A stretch of 64,000 nucleotides of DNA from Marinoscillum sp. MHG1-6 (GCF_024714475.1 NZ_JAMZMI010000009.1:1-64000); one strand, 5' to 3'. Shown: positions 1 through 8,929, numbered from the stretch's first letter. Numbers and translations: made by a program. Notes: generated by a model from the sequence alone, not told the origin.

Positions 1-124
1 AGCAGGTACCAAATCGACCAATAGGTCTCAAATCCTGGTTAGCGCTTGGTTCAAAACCTGCCTTTCCTATCTTTAAGTTATTAAATTCAGTTTCTTGGAA
101 TATTTATAGGAAGGGAAGCTAAAG

Positions 125-134
125 GTTACAGCAC
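125..134. repeat. Left cassette boundary repeat
   Basis: GTTACAGCAC lies 10 bp before the ATG at 145. Its exact reverse complement, GTGCTGTAAC, sits at 695-704, just 4 bp after the stop codon of the same gene. In integron cassettes the first bases (GTTRRRY) pair with the R'' box that starts the cassette's own attC site, and this is the same geometry. The bases after GTT do not follow the classical RRRY pattern, so the resemblance is structural. Confidence 0.55.
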
Positions 135-144
135 ATAATCTCCC

Positions 145-690
145 ATGAACGGATTTGCAATTCTAGCCCTAATTTTTCTTGCTGTTGTTGGCAACCTTCT
201 ATGGTTCTGGCTCAAGAACGACCTCCAGCAACTTGGATATGAAACCCATTTTTTTCGTGGACATTTTAACGATCTTTCTAACGCCCTTGAAGTGATCAAA
301 AAGACAGATGATCCGCGAACCAAAAGAGCATACAGGAACGTCCTATTTTCAATCGTTGCTGTTATCATCTTTATGCCAACAATCTTCTTCACGAACATGT
401 CAACAATTGGAAGCCATAGATGTAAACGCTTCAACGATTACCTGGAATACCAAGTACAGGCAGTAATTGAGTCTAAGTTTATCAACTCTTATAACCACAA
501 CGTCCAAACGCTGAACTTGAACAATGGGAAGAGAGAAACTCAAAGTCCAATATTTGTAACCGAACTTTACGATTACTTACAACCGAACGACAGCATTAGC
601 AAAATCTCAGGCAACACTGAACTCACAGTGTACCGGAACGGAAACGAACGAACCTTTAATGTCGAGCGAACTGACTGGTGTAACGAATAA
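145..690 (+). CDS. Small two-helix membrane protein, unknown function
   Basis: This 181-residue protein is not recognised. A hydrophobic helix at residues 1-22 and a second one around 69-86 (LFSIVAVIIFMPTIFF) suggest a small inner-membrane protein with a polar C-terminal domain of about 90 residues. That domain holds two cysteines (about 93 and 179) and may lie outside the membrane. The gene sits alone inside a perfect 10-bp inverted repeat (125-134 and 695-704) with tight margins at both ends, which is the arrangement of an integron-type gene cassette. No neighbour hints at its role. The start is the first ATG after the boundary repeat. An antisense frame over the same DNA is a shadow. Confidence 0.6.
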   Translation: MNGFAILALIFLAVVGNLLWFWLKNDLQQLGYETHFFRGHFNDLSNALEVIKKTDDPRTKRAYRNVLFSIVAVIIFMPTIFFTNMSTIGSHRCKRFNDYLEYQVQAVIESKFINSYNHNVQTLNLNNGKRETQSPIFVTELYDYLQPNDSISKISGNTELTVYRNGNERTFNVERTDWCNE

Positions 691-694
691 AAAC

Positions 695-949
695 GTGCTG
701 TAACATTGTGTATGGACGCATGTGCGAACTGAGCATTTAGCCAGTTTCGGTGGAACTCGACCGTGAATCTGCCTCTGCGGAAACTGCTCTGCTTTCTGCC
801 AAGCTCAGTTCTCAGGAGTTTTTATCTTCTGAACGCACTGCCACTTGGATACTTTGGAAGCACCCCCTTGCCGGGCGCGGCAAATTCATTAGTTTTATCG
901 GAACTTGCCAAGCTCGGGGCGCACTCCTGCTAGCTTGGCGTTATGAATC
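695..949. repeat. attC-like recombination site between two cassettes
   Basis: The segment starts with GTGCTGTAAC (695-704) and ends with GTTATGAATC (940-949). Read inward, the two arms are imperfect complements. The left arm has TGCGAACTGAGC and GCCAGTTTCGG; the reverse complement of the right arm has TGCGCCCCGAGC and GGCAAGTTCCG. Internal inverted repeats include GAACTGAGC (726-734) with GCTCAGTTC (803-811), and GCCAAGCT (907-914) with AGCTTGGC (932-939). At about 250 bp it is longer than usual attC sites. A coding frame can be drawn across it upstream of the next gene, but it is compositionally odd and probably not translated. Confidence 0.45.
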
Positions 950-959
950 ATTCTCACTG

Positions 960-1694
960 GTGAAGAAAATCTCCTTTATCATCATAGTTTCCCTTTGTAG
1001 CTGTTCAACACCTAACGTTGAATTAATAGATAATATCGACCCAGATATAGTCTTGGTTAACTTGGAAGATGGTGATCGAGCCTTTATAGCTGAACTTATT
1101 AACAAGATTGATTCTTGTAATCCAAAATTCATTGGAATTGACGCTTGGTTTGTTGAAGAAAAGGATCATTTTGGAGATTCCTTACTTGAAGTTGCATTGA
1201 AGAACACTGACAAAGAAATTCTCGGATACCAATATGAAGATTGGAACAAGCAAGTCAGATCACACAAAAAATTTGAACAACATACCTTTAATAAAGGTGT
1301 AACTCAATCAGAGGTGAGAAACGATTTGATGAGTCATTTTGTCCCTGTCATCAAACATGAACTCGGGCTAACTTTTGAACACATGGCATTCGTCATTGCA
1401 AGAAAGATTAATTCCAGAGTGAACGTTCTATGCAAAGTAAACGAATCTATTCCTATCAAATACACTCGAACGCTTGACCAATTCATTCATATCGAAGGTT
1501 CAGAACTTGAGATTAAAAAACACCAAAGTCAACTAGAAAACAAGATCATACTTCTAGGTTATCTCGGACCGACCGATGAAGATAAACACTTTACTCCTAT
1601 CCGAACTGCAATTGAATATCCTGAAAATAAACCTGATACTTACGGATTGGTAGTAATTGCTAACGAAGTTAGAACTCTGCTTGACATGAAATAA
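960..1694 (+). CDS. CHASE2-like sensory lipoprotein
   Basis: From the GTG at 960 the product is about 244 residues and begins with a lipoprotein-type signal (KKISFIIIVSLCSCS). The rest resembles a CHASE2-type extracellular sensor. DPDIVLVNLED and FIGIDAWF occupy the N-terminal half, then LENKIILLGYLG before a DKHFTPI segment, and the C-terminal helix GLVVIANEVRTLL. CHASE2 normally sits outside the membrane in front of kinase or cyclase domains; here it stands alone, so it may bind a ligand without a signalling output of its own. The frame stays open back to 750, but those 70 residues fall in the attC-like DNA and lack a signal peptide, so GTG 960 is preferred. The gene is framed by GTTATGAATC (940-949) and its complement (1696-1705). 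Confidence 0.5.
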   Translation: MKKISFIIIVSLCSCSTPNVELIDNIDPDIVLVNLEDGDRAFIAELINKIDSCNPKFIGIDAWFVEEKDHFGDSLLEVALKNTDKEILGYQYEDWNKQVRSHKKFEQHTFNKGVTQSEVRNDLMSHFVPVIKHELGLTFEHMAFVIARKINSRVNVLCKVNESIPIKYTRTLDQFIHIEGSELEIKKHQSQLENKIILLGYLGPTDEDKHFTPIRTAIEYPENKPDTYGLVVIANEVRTLLDMK

Positions 1695-1695
1695 A

Positions 1696-1834
1696 GATTC
1701 ATAACATACGCTAGCGATGCAGATGTCGGACTGCACCTAGCCACTATCTCAGGAACATACCGCTCCCTGCCCCTTCTGTGACTTTCAGTGCGTGGAAGAA
1801 CTGCCTGCAGTTCTGGCGGATGTCTGGGTTAACG
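1696..1834. repeat. Second attC-like site
   Basis: GATTCATAAC (1696-1705) begins 2 bp after the stop of the CHASE2-like gene and is the exact complement of the repeat before that gene. The following arm resembles the first site (TAACAT, then about 20 bp later CGGACTGCA). A possible right arm holds AGTTCTGGCGGATG and ends at GTTAACG (1828-1834), giving a size of about 139 bp, normal for attC. I found no matching downstream partner for GTTAACG, so this may be the last cassette, and the right edge is uncertain. Confidence 0.4.
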
Positions 1835-2084
1835 CAGCTTTTTATAGACCGTTTTGTGCGTGTGGTGCAGTGATGGTACCCCAATTATTAGGACAGGGAT
1901 AGTTCGTATTTAAGTTCCGTCTTGTTCAGGACAGAGAGATGTTCGCTCGGCTTGAGCATGCGAAGTAGCCGATTTTGCAGTTCGACAAAACCTATAGACA
2001 GTTATATCAAAGACAAATATCATTCCATTATACACCAAACAACGTATTTACGGTAAAAAAATTACAAAAGATATCCGCTACCCA

Positions 2085-2190
2085 AACCACGTGTGGTTTT
2101 TCCAAAATGGACGTGTAGTTAAGACGAAAACCACGTGTGATTAATCGATGAAAGACGTGTAGTTTGTGCTCCAATCACGTGTGGTTTTAA
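2085..2190. repeat. 22-bp-phased CACGTGT repeat array
   Basis: The core ACGTGT begins at 2089, 2111, 2133, 2155 and 2177, five units at exactly 22-bp spacing. Odd units read CCACGTGTGGTT or CACGTGTGGTT and even units GACGTGTAGTT, so the true period may be 44 bp. The sequence between cores is not conserved. The array lies in the 900-bp gap between the CHASE2-like gene and the CoA-disulfide reductase. Elsewhere in this gap (1835-2605) I see a hairpin TTCGC...GCGAA near 1949-1970 and no convincing gene. Confidence 0.75.
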
Positions 2191-2541
2191 CGTTAATCAC
2201 AGCATCCCACTACCCTATTCATTCATTGTAAAGGGCCTGTAAAGGAAAAAATTGAATCTGGAATGAAGAAATGATCCTAAAGCGATTAAAAGAGCGGCTT
2301 AGTTGATTGGCTGGATTGTGTACTGAAATATTCTCTAAGTCTGAAGCAATGTCGAATGCGGGTGTTTAACAAAATGTCTATAGATCCTTAATGTTTAGCA
2401 AATACCGTTCCTAAAAAATGATTTTTGCAGCTGATTTTCTACTCATTACGTCAATGGCTCGGCACAGCCAAGCGATGTTTTAACTACTTCAAAAGTATCA
2501 GGACCAATTCAGCTTAAACTGATATAAATCAGCTCAGTTCT

Positions 2542-2566
2542 GTTACCATTGTTACAAATAGGTAAC
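2542..2566. promoter_or_regulatory. Possible operator before the CoA-disulfide reductase gene
   Basis: GTTACC (2542-2547) and GGTAAC (2561-2566) form an inverted repeat, with a third GTTAC between them. It lies 40 bp before the start codon. CAGCTTTG at 2578-2585 is a one-mismatch TAnnTTTG element. No good -33 element is in place, so the promoter call is weak. Confidence 0.3.
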
Positions 2567-2605
2567 GCTGCCTTTTTCAGCTTTGTCTAATCAAAACAAA
2601 GCGAT

Positions 2606-4285
2606 ATGAAAAGGAAACGCATCATCATCATTGGGGGCTTATCAGCCGGTCCATCAGCGGCTGCCAAAGCAAGACGGCTCGACGAAAACGCAGAAATTCT
2701 GCTTTTCGAAAAGACTGCTCATATCAGCTACGCCACCTGCGGGATACCCTATGCGTTATCGGGAAAAATCAAGACGCGTGACAAACTGCTTGTTGTTCAT
2801 CCGGATCTTCTAAGAAAGCGCTTTAAAGTGGACCTTTATCTCAACGAACCGGTAATTGAAATAGATCCCACGGATCATATAGTCTATACGAACTTAGGTC
2901 AATATACCTATGACAAACTGATCCTTGCCACCGGAAGTCGGGCGATTCTACCACCCATACAGGGCATAAATGAATTTCAAAACTGGGCACACGCTAAAAC
3001 CATTGAAGACTTTGATAGGGTGATGAAACGTGGAGTTCTGGACACTTCTATGCATATCACGATCGTCGGTGCCGGACTCATTGGTTTGGAAACTGCCGAA
3101 AACCTGATTGATGCTGGAAAAAAGGTGACGGTAATTGAGCTGGCGGATAATGTACTCAGCAACTGGGATGAAAAGTTCGCTACTATGACCGAAACGATTC
3201 TGCAATCAAATGGAATAGATCTGCGAACCGGAGTTTCAGTCAAAGCTGTTGATCCGCGGACTCAAGAACTTTTGCTTAGCAATGGTGACCGACTTTATAC
3301 CGACTTCATGTTTGTAGGTATTAGTGTGAAACCAAATACCGAGATGCTCACCTCAAAAGGAGCCGAACATCTGCCAAACGGCGCGCTCATAGTTGACGAA
3401 AAAATGCAAACCTCTATACCGGATATTTATGCCGCTGGAGATTGCGCCAGTATTAAAGATCAGGTTGCTCAAAAAATGGGGTGGTTCCCCATGGGTACGC
3501 ATTCCAATAAGGGAGGACGTACAGCTGGTTCTCAGGCCGTCGGGCAGGTCGCAAACTTCAAAGGCGGATATGGCACGGCTATCATGAAACTTTTTGACCA
3601 CACCATTGCCCGGACAGGCATGGGTATCAAGGCCCTAAAAGCCAATCATATTGATTTCCAATCCACCTTTATCGTAGCTGCTACCACTCCGAGTTTTTAT
3701 CCGGATCCTAAAGACCTATTCCTCGAAATTTATTTCGAACCGAAAACCGGAAAACTCCTGGGTGCTGAAATGATCGGGGAGTTTGGGGTGGATAAGCGGG
3801 TTGACGTGCTGTCAACAGCCATCTATGCGGGACTGACCATTTATGATCTGCCAAACCTTGACCTGGCCTATGCTCCTCCATATTCTCCGGCCAAAGATCC
3901 GGTAATCGTAGCAGGATATGTTGCTCAAAACACCCAAAGGGGTTGGTATAGAGCGCTTAATGTGCTAGAAGCAGAAAAAGAAATCAATTCAATAAACCCT
4001 AATGAAATCACTTTACTTGATGTGAGAAATCCATCCGAACTGCATCGTGCAGGAAAAATTGAAAATGCTATCAATATTCCATTGGATGACTTAAGGGATC
4101 GTATCGATGAAATAGATGAGCGCAAACCTGTTTATATCTATTGTGCCAAAGGGCTAAGAGGATACCTCGCCTCCATGATCCTGCATCACAATGGATTTGA
4201 GAAGATCACCAACGTTGCCGGTGGGTTTACGGCATGGAATAAAATTGTAGGAAAAGTAGAAGTATTGGAGGTCCCTGCTTCTTAA
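2606..4285 (+). CDS. CoA-disulfide reductase with C-terminal rhodanese domain
   Basis: This 559-residue cytoplasmic flavoprotein has an N-terminal FAD dinucleotide fold (IIIIGGLSAGPSAAA, about 6-20), the redox cysteine of the CoA-disulfide reductase family (SYATCGIPY, Cys45), an NAD(P)H fold (TIVGAGLIGLETAENL, about 150-165) and the FAD-closing motif DIYAAGDCA. A rhodanese domain follows at about 455-550, with LDVRNPSEL and catalytic Cys513 in YIYCAKGLRG. The family reduces CoA disulfide, CoA-persulfide or polysulfide with NAD(P)H, and the rhodanese end delivers sulfane sulfur. The usual GGVAGG loop reads GGLSAG. It stands alone, 250 bp before a sugar dehydrogenase gene on the same strand. 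The family call is firm; the exact disulfide substrate is not. Confidence 0.88.
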   Translation: MKRKRIIIIGGLSAGPSAAAKARRLDENAEILLFEKTAHISYATCGIPYALSGKIKTRDKLLVVHPDLLRKRFKVDLYLNEPVIEIDPTDHIVYTNLGQYTYDKLILATGSRAILPPIQGINEFQNWAHAKTIEDFDRVMKRGVLDTSMHITIVGAGLIGLETAENLIDAGKKVTVIELADNVLSNWDEKFATMTETILQSNGIDLRTGVSVKAVDPRTQELLLSNGDRLYTDFMFVGISVKPNTEMLTSKGAEHLPNGALIVDEKMQTSIPDIYAAGDCASIKDQVAQKMGWFPMGTHSNKGGRTAGSQAVGQVANFKGGYGTAIMKLFDHTIARTGMGIKALKANHIDFQSTFIVAATTPSFYPDPKDLFLEIYFEPKTGKLLGAEMIGEFGVDKRVDVLSTAIYAGLTIYDLPNLDLAYAPPYSPAKDPVIVAGYVAQNTQRGWYRALNVLEAEKEINSINPNEITLLDVRNPSELHRAGKIENAINIPLDDLRDRIDEIDERKPVYIYCAKGLRGYLASMILHHNGFEKITNVAGGFTAWNKIVGKVEVLEVPAS

Positions 4286-4538
4286 AACCTAAATAAGAAA
4301 GTAAAAGACAATTGTTTAAATGGAAAGTTCCGAGCCTACTCGGCCCATGATTCAAACTCAGACAGCTTGTGGTGCTATAACTGTGTAAGCCTCAATGGAT
4401 TTCACTATTTTCCGATAAGAATCTAATTTTTACATGCATTATGCATAGGTTATTCCCCAAAATCACTCTTTGAAACATCTACTACCATTGATAACTCTTA
4501 AATGATTGTCTAGTTTTAAAAGAAAATAAAAATCAACT

Positions 4539-5996
4539 ATGCTTATGGCACATAAGGTTGGACTACTTTCCAGAAATACAATTTTTGTAGTTCTCCTAAT
4601 ACCCCTGTTTTCCGTTCGAGCACAAGACTTAAGTGAGATGAAAGTAGAAGGTATCTACAAAAACATATGTTCAAACTGTCACGGGATAGATCTTAAAGGC
4701 GGGTTGAGCAGTAGTCTGGCAGATGGGCAATGGGAATTTGGTGGCAGCGACGAAGAAATACTCCAGACAATTAAAGATGGAATCCCGGAAAAAGGCATGA
4801 TTGCCTATGGGAGTGTGCTTTCTCCAGACCAGCTACGGTCGTTAGTAGTTTATATCCGAGAATTAGAAAAAGCCGAACAAGATAATAGCATTACATTTCC
4901 TGAACTTGACCCAGATCAAGTCATTACTACTCAACACCATGACTTCCGTGTTGAAGTATTAACCAAGGGTCTTGATACACCCTGGGGCCTCGCCTTCCTC
5001 CCAGATGGCTACATGCTAGTCACCGAGCGCAATGGACCCCTTCGGGTAATTGACCCAAATTACAAACTTGTTACTAAGCCTGTAGCTGATACTCCTCCTG
5101 TCATATTCGATGGCCCGGAAGGTGGCATGATGGATATCTCGCTTCACCCCGATTATAAAAATAATGGATGGATCTACCTGGCTTTCGCCGATGGATGGAG
5201 AGATGAGAACGGCAAATCCTATTCTCAAACCGCCATTGTCCGTGGCAGGATCATAAATCATCGCTGGGCGGATCAGGAATGGATCTATAAGGCAGACCAA
5301 AAATTTTACACGCGTTCGGGAGCTCATTATGGAACACGCATGGCGTTTGACAACGGTTATCTTTATTTCGTGGTCGGAGAACGGGGTGCTATGGGACAAG
5401 CACAGGACCTAAATCGTCCAAATGGCAAAATCATGCGGCTTTATGACGATGGAAGGGTTCCTGAAGACAATCCCTTTATTAATGACGCGGAAGTTCCAAA
5501 CGAGATTTGGAGTTATGGCCATAGAAACCCTCAGGGTCTTGTAATAGATGCAGATACCCATACTATTTACGCCACCGAGCATGGTGCTCGCGGAGGAGAT
5601 GAATTGAACCTTATACTTAAAGGGAGAAATTACGGATGGCCGGTGATCACTCATGGTATCAATTACGATGGCCGCCCTATCACCCCTCTCACCGAGAAAG
5701 AAGGAATGGAGCAACCTTTACTGCATTGGACACCGTCCATAGCACCATGTGGACTGACCATTTATCTGGGATCAGAATTCTCAAAGTGGAAAGGTGACTT
5801 ACTGGCCGGAAGCCTGAGAGCACAGGAATTGCGAAGAATTAGACTCGCAGAAAATGGATTGATTGTAGAACAGGAAGTTCTTTTAAAGGGTTTCGGGCGT
5901 ATTCGGGACGTAAGAACCGGGCCTGACGGACTAGTTTATTTATTGACAGATGACCCTAGCCGATTATTTCGCATTGTCCCGATTGATAAGCCTTGA
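4539..5996 (+). CDS. Periplasmic cytochrome c / PQQ-type aldose sugar dehydrogenase
   Basis: The 485-residue product starts with a signal peptide (about 1-29, ending SVRAQ). A small class I cytochrome c domain follows: CSNCH at 44-48 binds haem covalently and Met87 is a candidate axial ligand. The rest (about 130-485) is a six-bladed propeller of the soluble glucose/sorbosone dehydrogenase family, with LDTPWGLAFLPDG, HYGTRMAFD, GHRNPQGL and ATEHGARGGDELN. Such enzymes oxidise aldose sugars with PQQ; the fused haem would pass electrons to the respiratory chain. The start could instead be the second Met (4545). It is a monocistron convergent with the GH27 genes, separated from them by the 21-bp array. 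The sugar is unknown. Confidence 0.82.
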   Translation: MLMAHKVGLLSRNTIFVVLLIPLFSVRAQDLSEMKVEGIYKNICSNCHGIDLKGGLSSSLADGQWEFGGSDEEILQTIKDGIPEKGMIAYGSVLSPDQLRSLVVYIRELEKAEQDNSITFPELDPDQVITTQHHDFRVEVLTKGLDTPWGLAFLPDGYMLVTERNGPLRVIDPNYKLVTKPVADTPPVIFDGPEGGMMDISLHPDYKNNGWIYLAFADGWRDENGKSYSQTAIVRGRIINHRWADQEWIYKADQKFYTRSGAHYGTRMAFDNGYLYFVVGERGAMGQAQDLNRPNGKIMRLYDDGRVPEDNPFINDAEVPNEIWSYGHRNPQGLVIDADTHTIYATEHGARGGDELNLILKGRNYGWPVITHGINYDGRPITPLTEKEGMEQPLLHWTPSIAPCGLTIYLGSEFSKWKGDLLAGSLRAQELRRIRLAENGLIVEQEVLLKGFGRIRDVRTGPDGLVYLLTDDPSRLFRIVPIDKP

Positions 5997-6037
5997 CAGT
6001 GACAAAGGACTTACCGGGTGACTTTGACACAGCTATA

Positions 6038-6054
6038 CTGAGTTTACAACTCAG
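6038..6054. repeat. CTGAGTT hairpin before the first 21-bp array
   Basis: CTGAGTT-TAC-AACTCAG forms a 7-bp stem with a 3-nt loop, followed by GACCATC. A near copy precedes the second 21-bp array at 45630-45648. No T-run follows, so it is not an ordinary terminator, although it lies 40 bp after the sugar dehydrogenase stop codon. Confidence 0.6.
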
Positions 6055-6079
6055 GACCATCAATCCAAAAACAACATGC

Positions 6080-6289
6080 GGTCATCAATGATTGCCGCAT
6101 GGTAAAGAGTCATTGTCTGGCGGTCATGAGCGATTGCCGGGTGGTCACGAGTATTTGGCGGGTGGTTAGGAATAATTACTGAGCGGTCATTTGTCATTTT
6201 CTCATGGTCAGGAATGATTAACCGGTGGTCATCGGCCTTTATCGATAGGTCATCAGTTATTGCCGGGTGGTCATTTGCGTCAATAGTCT
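6080..6289. repeat. 21-bp-phased degenerate repeat array 1
   Basis: GGTCAT or a variant begins at 6080, 6101, 6122, 6143, 6164, 6185, 6206, 6227, 6248 and 6269, ten units at exactly 21 bp. The consensus begins GGTCATGAGCGATTGCCG; GG at the start and TT near position 13 are the most constant. Units differ at many positions yet keep length without indels. It separates two convergent genes. Several consecutive units are almost identical to units of array 2, 40 kb away. Confidence 0.85.
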
Positions 6290-6322
6290 TGTGATAACCT
6301 ATAACTCCACACCGGCGGCATA

Positions 6323-8887
6323 TTACTTACTAATCACAATCCTTTCAGTAATGACCTCTTTGTTCGTTCTAACCTGAAGCAAGTAAATCCCTTTCTGAAG
6401 GCCATATGATTTCAAATCAATCTTGCGCTGATGAGCCTTTGGGTAAATGGAAGCTACGCGCTTTCCATCGAGTGAAAGGATGCTTATCCCCAACAAACTG
6501 CACGATGGTGGTAAACTGATCTGGATATGATCAGATGTTGGGTTAGGATAAACCTTTACGATTTCATCGGAAAAAGATTGACCTAAAGACAATACCCCAT
6601 TCGGTATCTCAATCCGGTAATCCAGGGTGATATCATTGAAAGCTATGGTGTATTTGCCCTGAGCCGTGGTGGTAAAGGTCACATTTGGGTCCTCACTGGA
6701 CATCAAAGTGGCAGTGCCGGTTTTTCCAGATGCGTTTCCCCAGCGGTCAGCTCCCTGAAGTGTGGAGTTGGTAAACCTTAGCTCATAGTTCCCTATCCCA
6801 AGGCCTACGTCCTCCAGCACCCATTCGGTACCATCGAAAGTCATTTCACGGGGATTCCAAAGGGTAAATGAACCGGACATATACATCTGCTCATGGACCT
6901 TGAGTTGTTCGCTCTTTTCTATCGAAAACTGCAACGTTTCTTCATTGAAATAAATCTGGTATAAGGCTGATTGATCAATTGTAAAATTGATGTCAGGATC
7001 CCCTCCTGTAGTTATTTTGGCTACACCGGACAAGCCTGAAGCATTGCCCCAATCTTCTCCGGACCAATCACTGGTATTCGCAAACTTGAGTTGATGAGCT
7101 CCTGCTTTCATTGGGACAGCAGCCATTTTCCACCAGCCATTTTCATACTGCATGCGTGTTAGTGACCAGTCATTGTAAGTACCTGCAACGTACAGGTTAT
7201 CCCCGAAGCAGGTAATCCCTCCCAGCTCAGGAGAGTAGATCAGCTCACTGTGAGACAGCTCATCCAGGCATAGGTTTACCTTTACCTTGCCGAGCTTTGA
7301 GGTCGAACTCACTAATGTAACGATACCGTCAGCTCCGGACACACCGGTTAGCTGCTCTTCAAAGGATCCGGATAAAGTGGCTGTTAGCGTGGCTCCTTCT
7401 ACGGGATTTCCTTCTGTATCCACAACCAGGATATTTGCAACTCCAAAATTTGTTGTGTCCGTGTCTGCCTGAGAGTCTACGATTACGGATTCCACCAGCA
7501 AGCCATTAGTCTTATTCATCGACACTCCCTCGGCAACCACCTTGATCACACGGCATCCATGGGCCGGAATGTCTGTAGAGAAAGAGGTTCCCACAGGAAG
7601 ATCTTCGTGACTCCAAAGGTCTCTGATCTGAGCATTTCCGGATATGCCTAACTCGGAATTGAAATCAATGCTTCGATTCAGCACACTACCCTCCCGGTTG
7701 AACAAGGCCACAATCCATTCTCCGTTGCTCAGCTGTCCTTTCCAAATCTGACTTTGCGGGTTTGTGGGGTCATTGCTTAATGGCTTTCCTACAAAACCAT
7801 CCCAGTTGAGCTCCAGTAGTTCTTTATTTTGATACAACCAGAGGTCATCGCCTATGGTGTTGTACTGATCGGAAATGGTTATCGGCCCTCCTGCCATCAG
7901 GCAAACCGAGATAACGCTTTTCTTTTCTTCATTATTAGCAAAGGTGTTGATTCTGATAAAATCCGGATCCAGAATGACATTGCCCCTACCCGCCAAATAA
8001 GACCAGTATGTCAGACCATCAAATGGATTGCCATATACAGACCATCCTGTCCGTTTTTGCCCACGGTCTTTATCGCTGAATTTCCACCAGCCACCTTCAC
8101 CGGTATCTTCATTGATGCGGAACATATGGCCATAGACCTTTTCGTCCGCAGCTTCATCATACAAATTAGGCATCACCAGGCTTAGAAACATTCCTTGTGC
8201 ATCTGCCTCTTCCCGCATCCATTGTAAGGCTGTTTCATAATATCCATCCGTTCTTCGATCAGGACCGACCGTACCGATATACCTGTCCCACCCACTTTCA
8301 AACCATGAAAGAAAGTCAATCCTGAAATACTTCACACCCATGTCAGCATAGTACTTGATATAGCCTTTGACATACTCTTCTGCCCCCGGATGATCCACCT
8401 GCACCCAGTCAAACCATAAAGCATCTTCATTTGGGTCCTTAAGGCTTGAAACCAGGATTTCGGTCCCTACCACTTTGCGGGTTTGGTCATTATCGGGAAC
8501 ATTGATCCAAAGCGGATTTCCATACATCCCAAGGGTCATACCACGCGATTGCAGATGATCAGACCACCAGGCATAGTCGTGTTCCCAATTTGAGGAGTGA
8601 GACTTTCGATAGCCATTTGCATTTAATTGCCCAACATCTCCCCAGCCATCGATACAGATCATATCATAGCCCAGGTCTTTTAAGTTTTCATCCACCCAAT
8701 CAATATTCTCCAGCCAAACAGACTCCGGTATATAATTGGACACCTCTCCTGCCATCTCTTTCTCAATATGGTATTCGTACACACTCCAGTAAAGCGGTGC
8801 TTTATAAGGGTTGCTTTGACCTCTTACCATAAAGGCCGCAAACAGCACTATTCCACACATCAATAATCTCATTCCAAACATCTTCAT
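6323..8887 (-). CDS. Secreted GH27-like glycosidase with carbohydrate-binding modules and T9SS tail
   Basis: This is an 854-residue exoenzyme. A signal peptide (about 1-23) precedes a clan GH-D TIM barrel and C-terminal beta domain (about 30-450). The likely nucleophile is Asp191 in KYFRIDFLSW and the acid/base Asp261 in MFRINEDTGEGGWW; the Arg-x3-Asp spacing is that of GH27. An Ig-like domain (about 460-560), two modules of about 95 residues starting YVAGTYNDWS and YMSGSFTLWN (starch-binding-like folds), and a type IX secretion tail (VYPNPTSD onward, about 779-854) follow. GH27 covers alpha-galactosidases and isomaltodextranases; the alpha-glucan-type modules and SusE/F partners favour an alpha-glucan, but this is inference. 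It is the last gene of locus A, paired with a paralogue at 8973-11375. Confidence 0.78.
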   Translation of the reverse strand: MKMFGMRLLMCGIVLFAAFMVRGQSNPYKAPLYWSVYEYHIEKEMAGEVSNYIPESVWLENIDWVDENLKDLGYDMICIDGWGDVGQLNANGYRKSHSSNWEHDYAWWSDHLQSRGMTLGMYGNPLWINVPDNDQTRKVVGTEILVSSLKDPNEDALWFDWVQVDHPGAEEYVKGYIKYYADMGVKYFRIDFLSWFESGWDRYIGTVGPDRRTDGYYETALQWMREEADAQGMFLSLVMPNLYDEAADEKVYGHMFRINEDTGEGGWWKFSDKDRGQKRTGWSVYGNPFDGLTYWSYLAGRGNVILDPDFIRINTFANNEEKKSVISVCLMAGGPITISDQYNTIGDDLWLYQNKELLELNWDGFVGKPLSNDPTNPQSQIWKGQLSNGEWIVALFNREGSVLNRSIDFNSELGISGNAQIRDLWSHEDLPVGTSFSTDIPAHGCRVIKVVAEGVSMNKTNGLLVESVIVDSQADTDTTNFGVANILVVDTEGNPVEGATLTATLSGSFEEQLTGVSGADGIVTLVSSTSKLGKVKVNLCLDELSHSELIYSPELGGITCFGDNLYVAGTYNDWSLTRMQYENGWWKMAAVPMKAGAHQLKFANTSDWSGEDWGNASGLSGVAKITTGGDPDINFTIDQSALYQIYFNEETLQFSIEKSEQLKVHEQMYMSGSFTLWNPREMTFDGTEWVLEDVGLGIGNYELRFTNSTLQGADRWGNASGKTGTATLMSSEDPNVTFTTTAQGKYTIAFNDITLDYRIEIPNGVLSLGQSFSDEIVKVYPNPTSDHIQISLPPSCSLLGISILSLDGKRVASIYPKAHQRKIDLKSYGLQKGIYLLQVRTNKEVITERIVISK

Positions 8888-8929
8888 CTTATATCAATTT
8901 AATCCTTTCATTTATCAGGTAAAAAACCG

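Noticed and set aside
750-959. 70-residue N-terminal extension of the CHASE2-like protein
   Set aside because: It lies in the attC-like spacer, would hide the signal peptide internally, and GTG 960 gives a normal lipoprotein start.
2085-2190. CRISPR array in the 22-bp repeats
   Set aside because: The period is too short, the conserved core is about 11 bp with no unique-spacer design, and no cas genes are present.
4430-4455. ATGCATTATGCAT palindrome as an operator before the sugar dehydrogenase
   Set aside because: AT-rich short palindrome about 90 bp away with no promoter element beside it; too weak to call.
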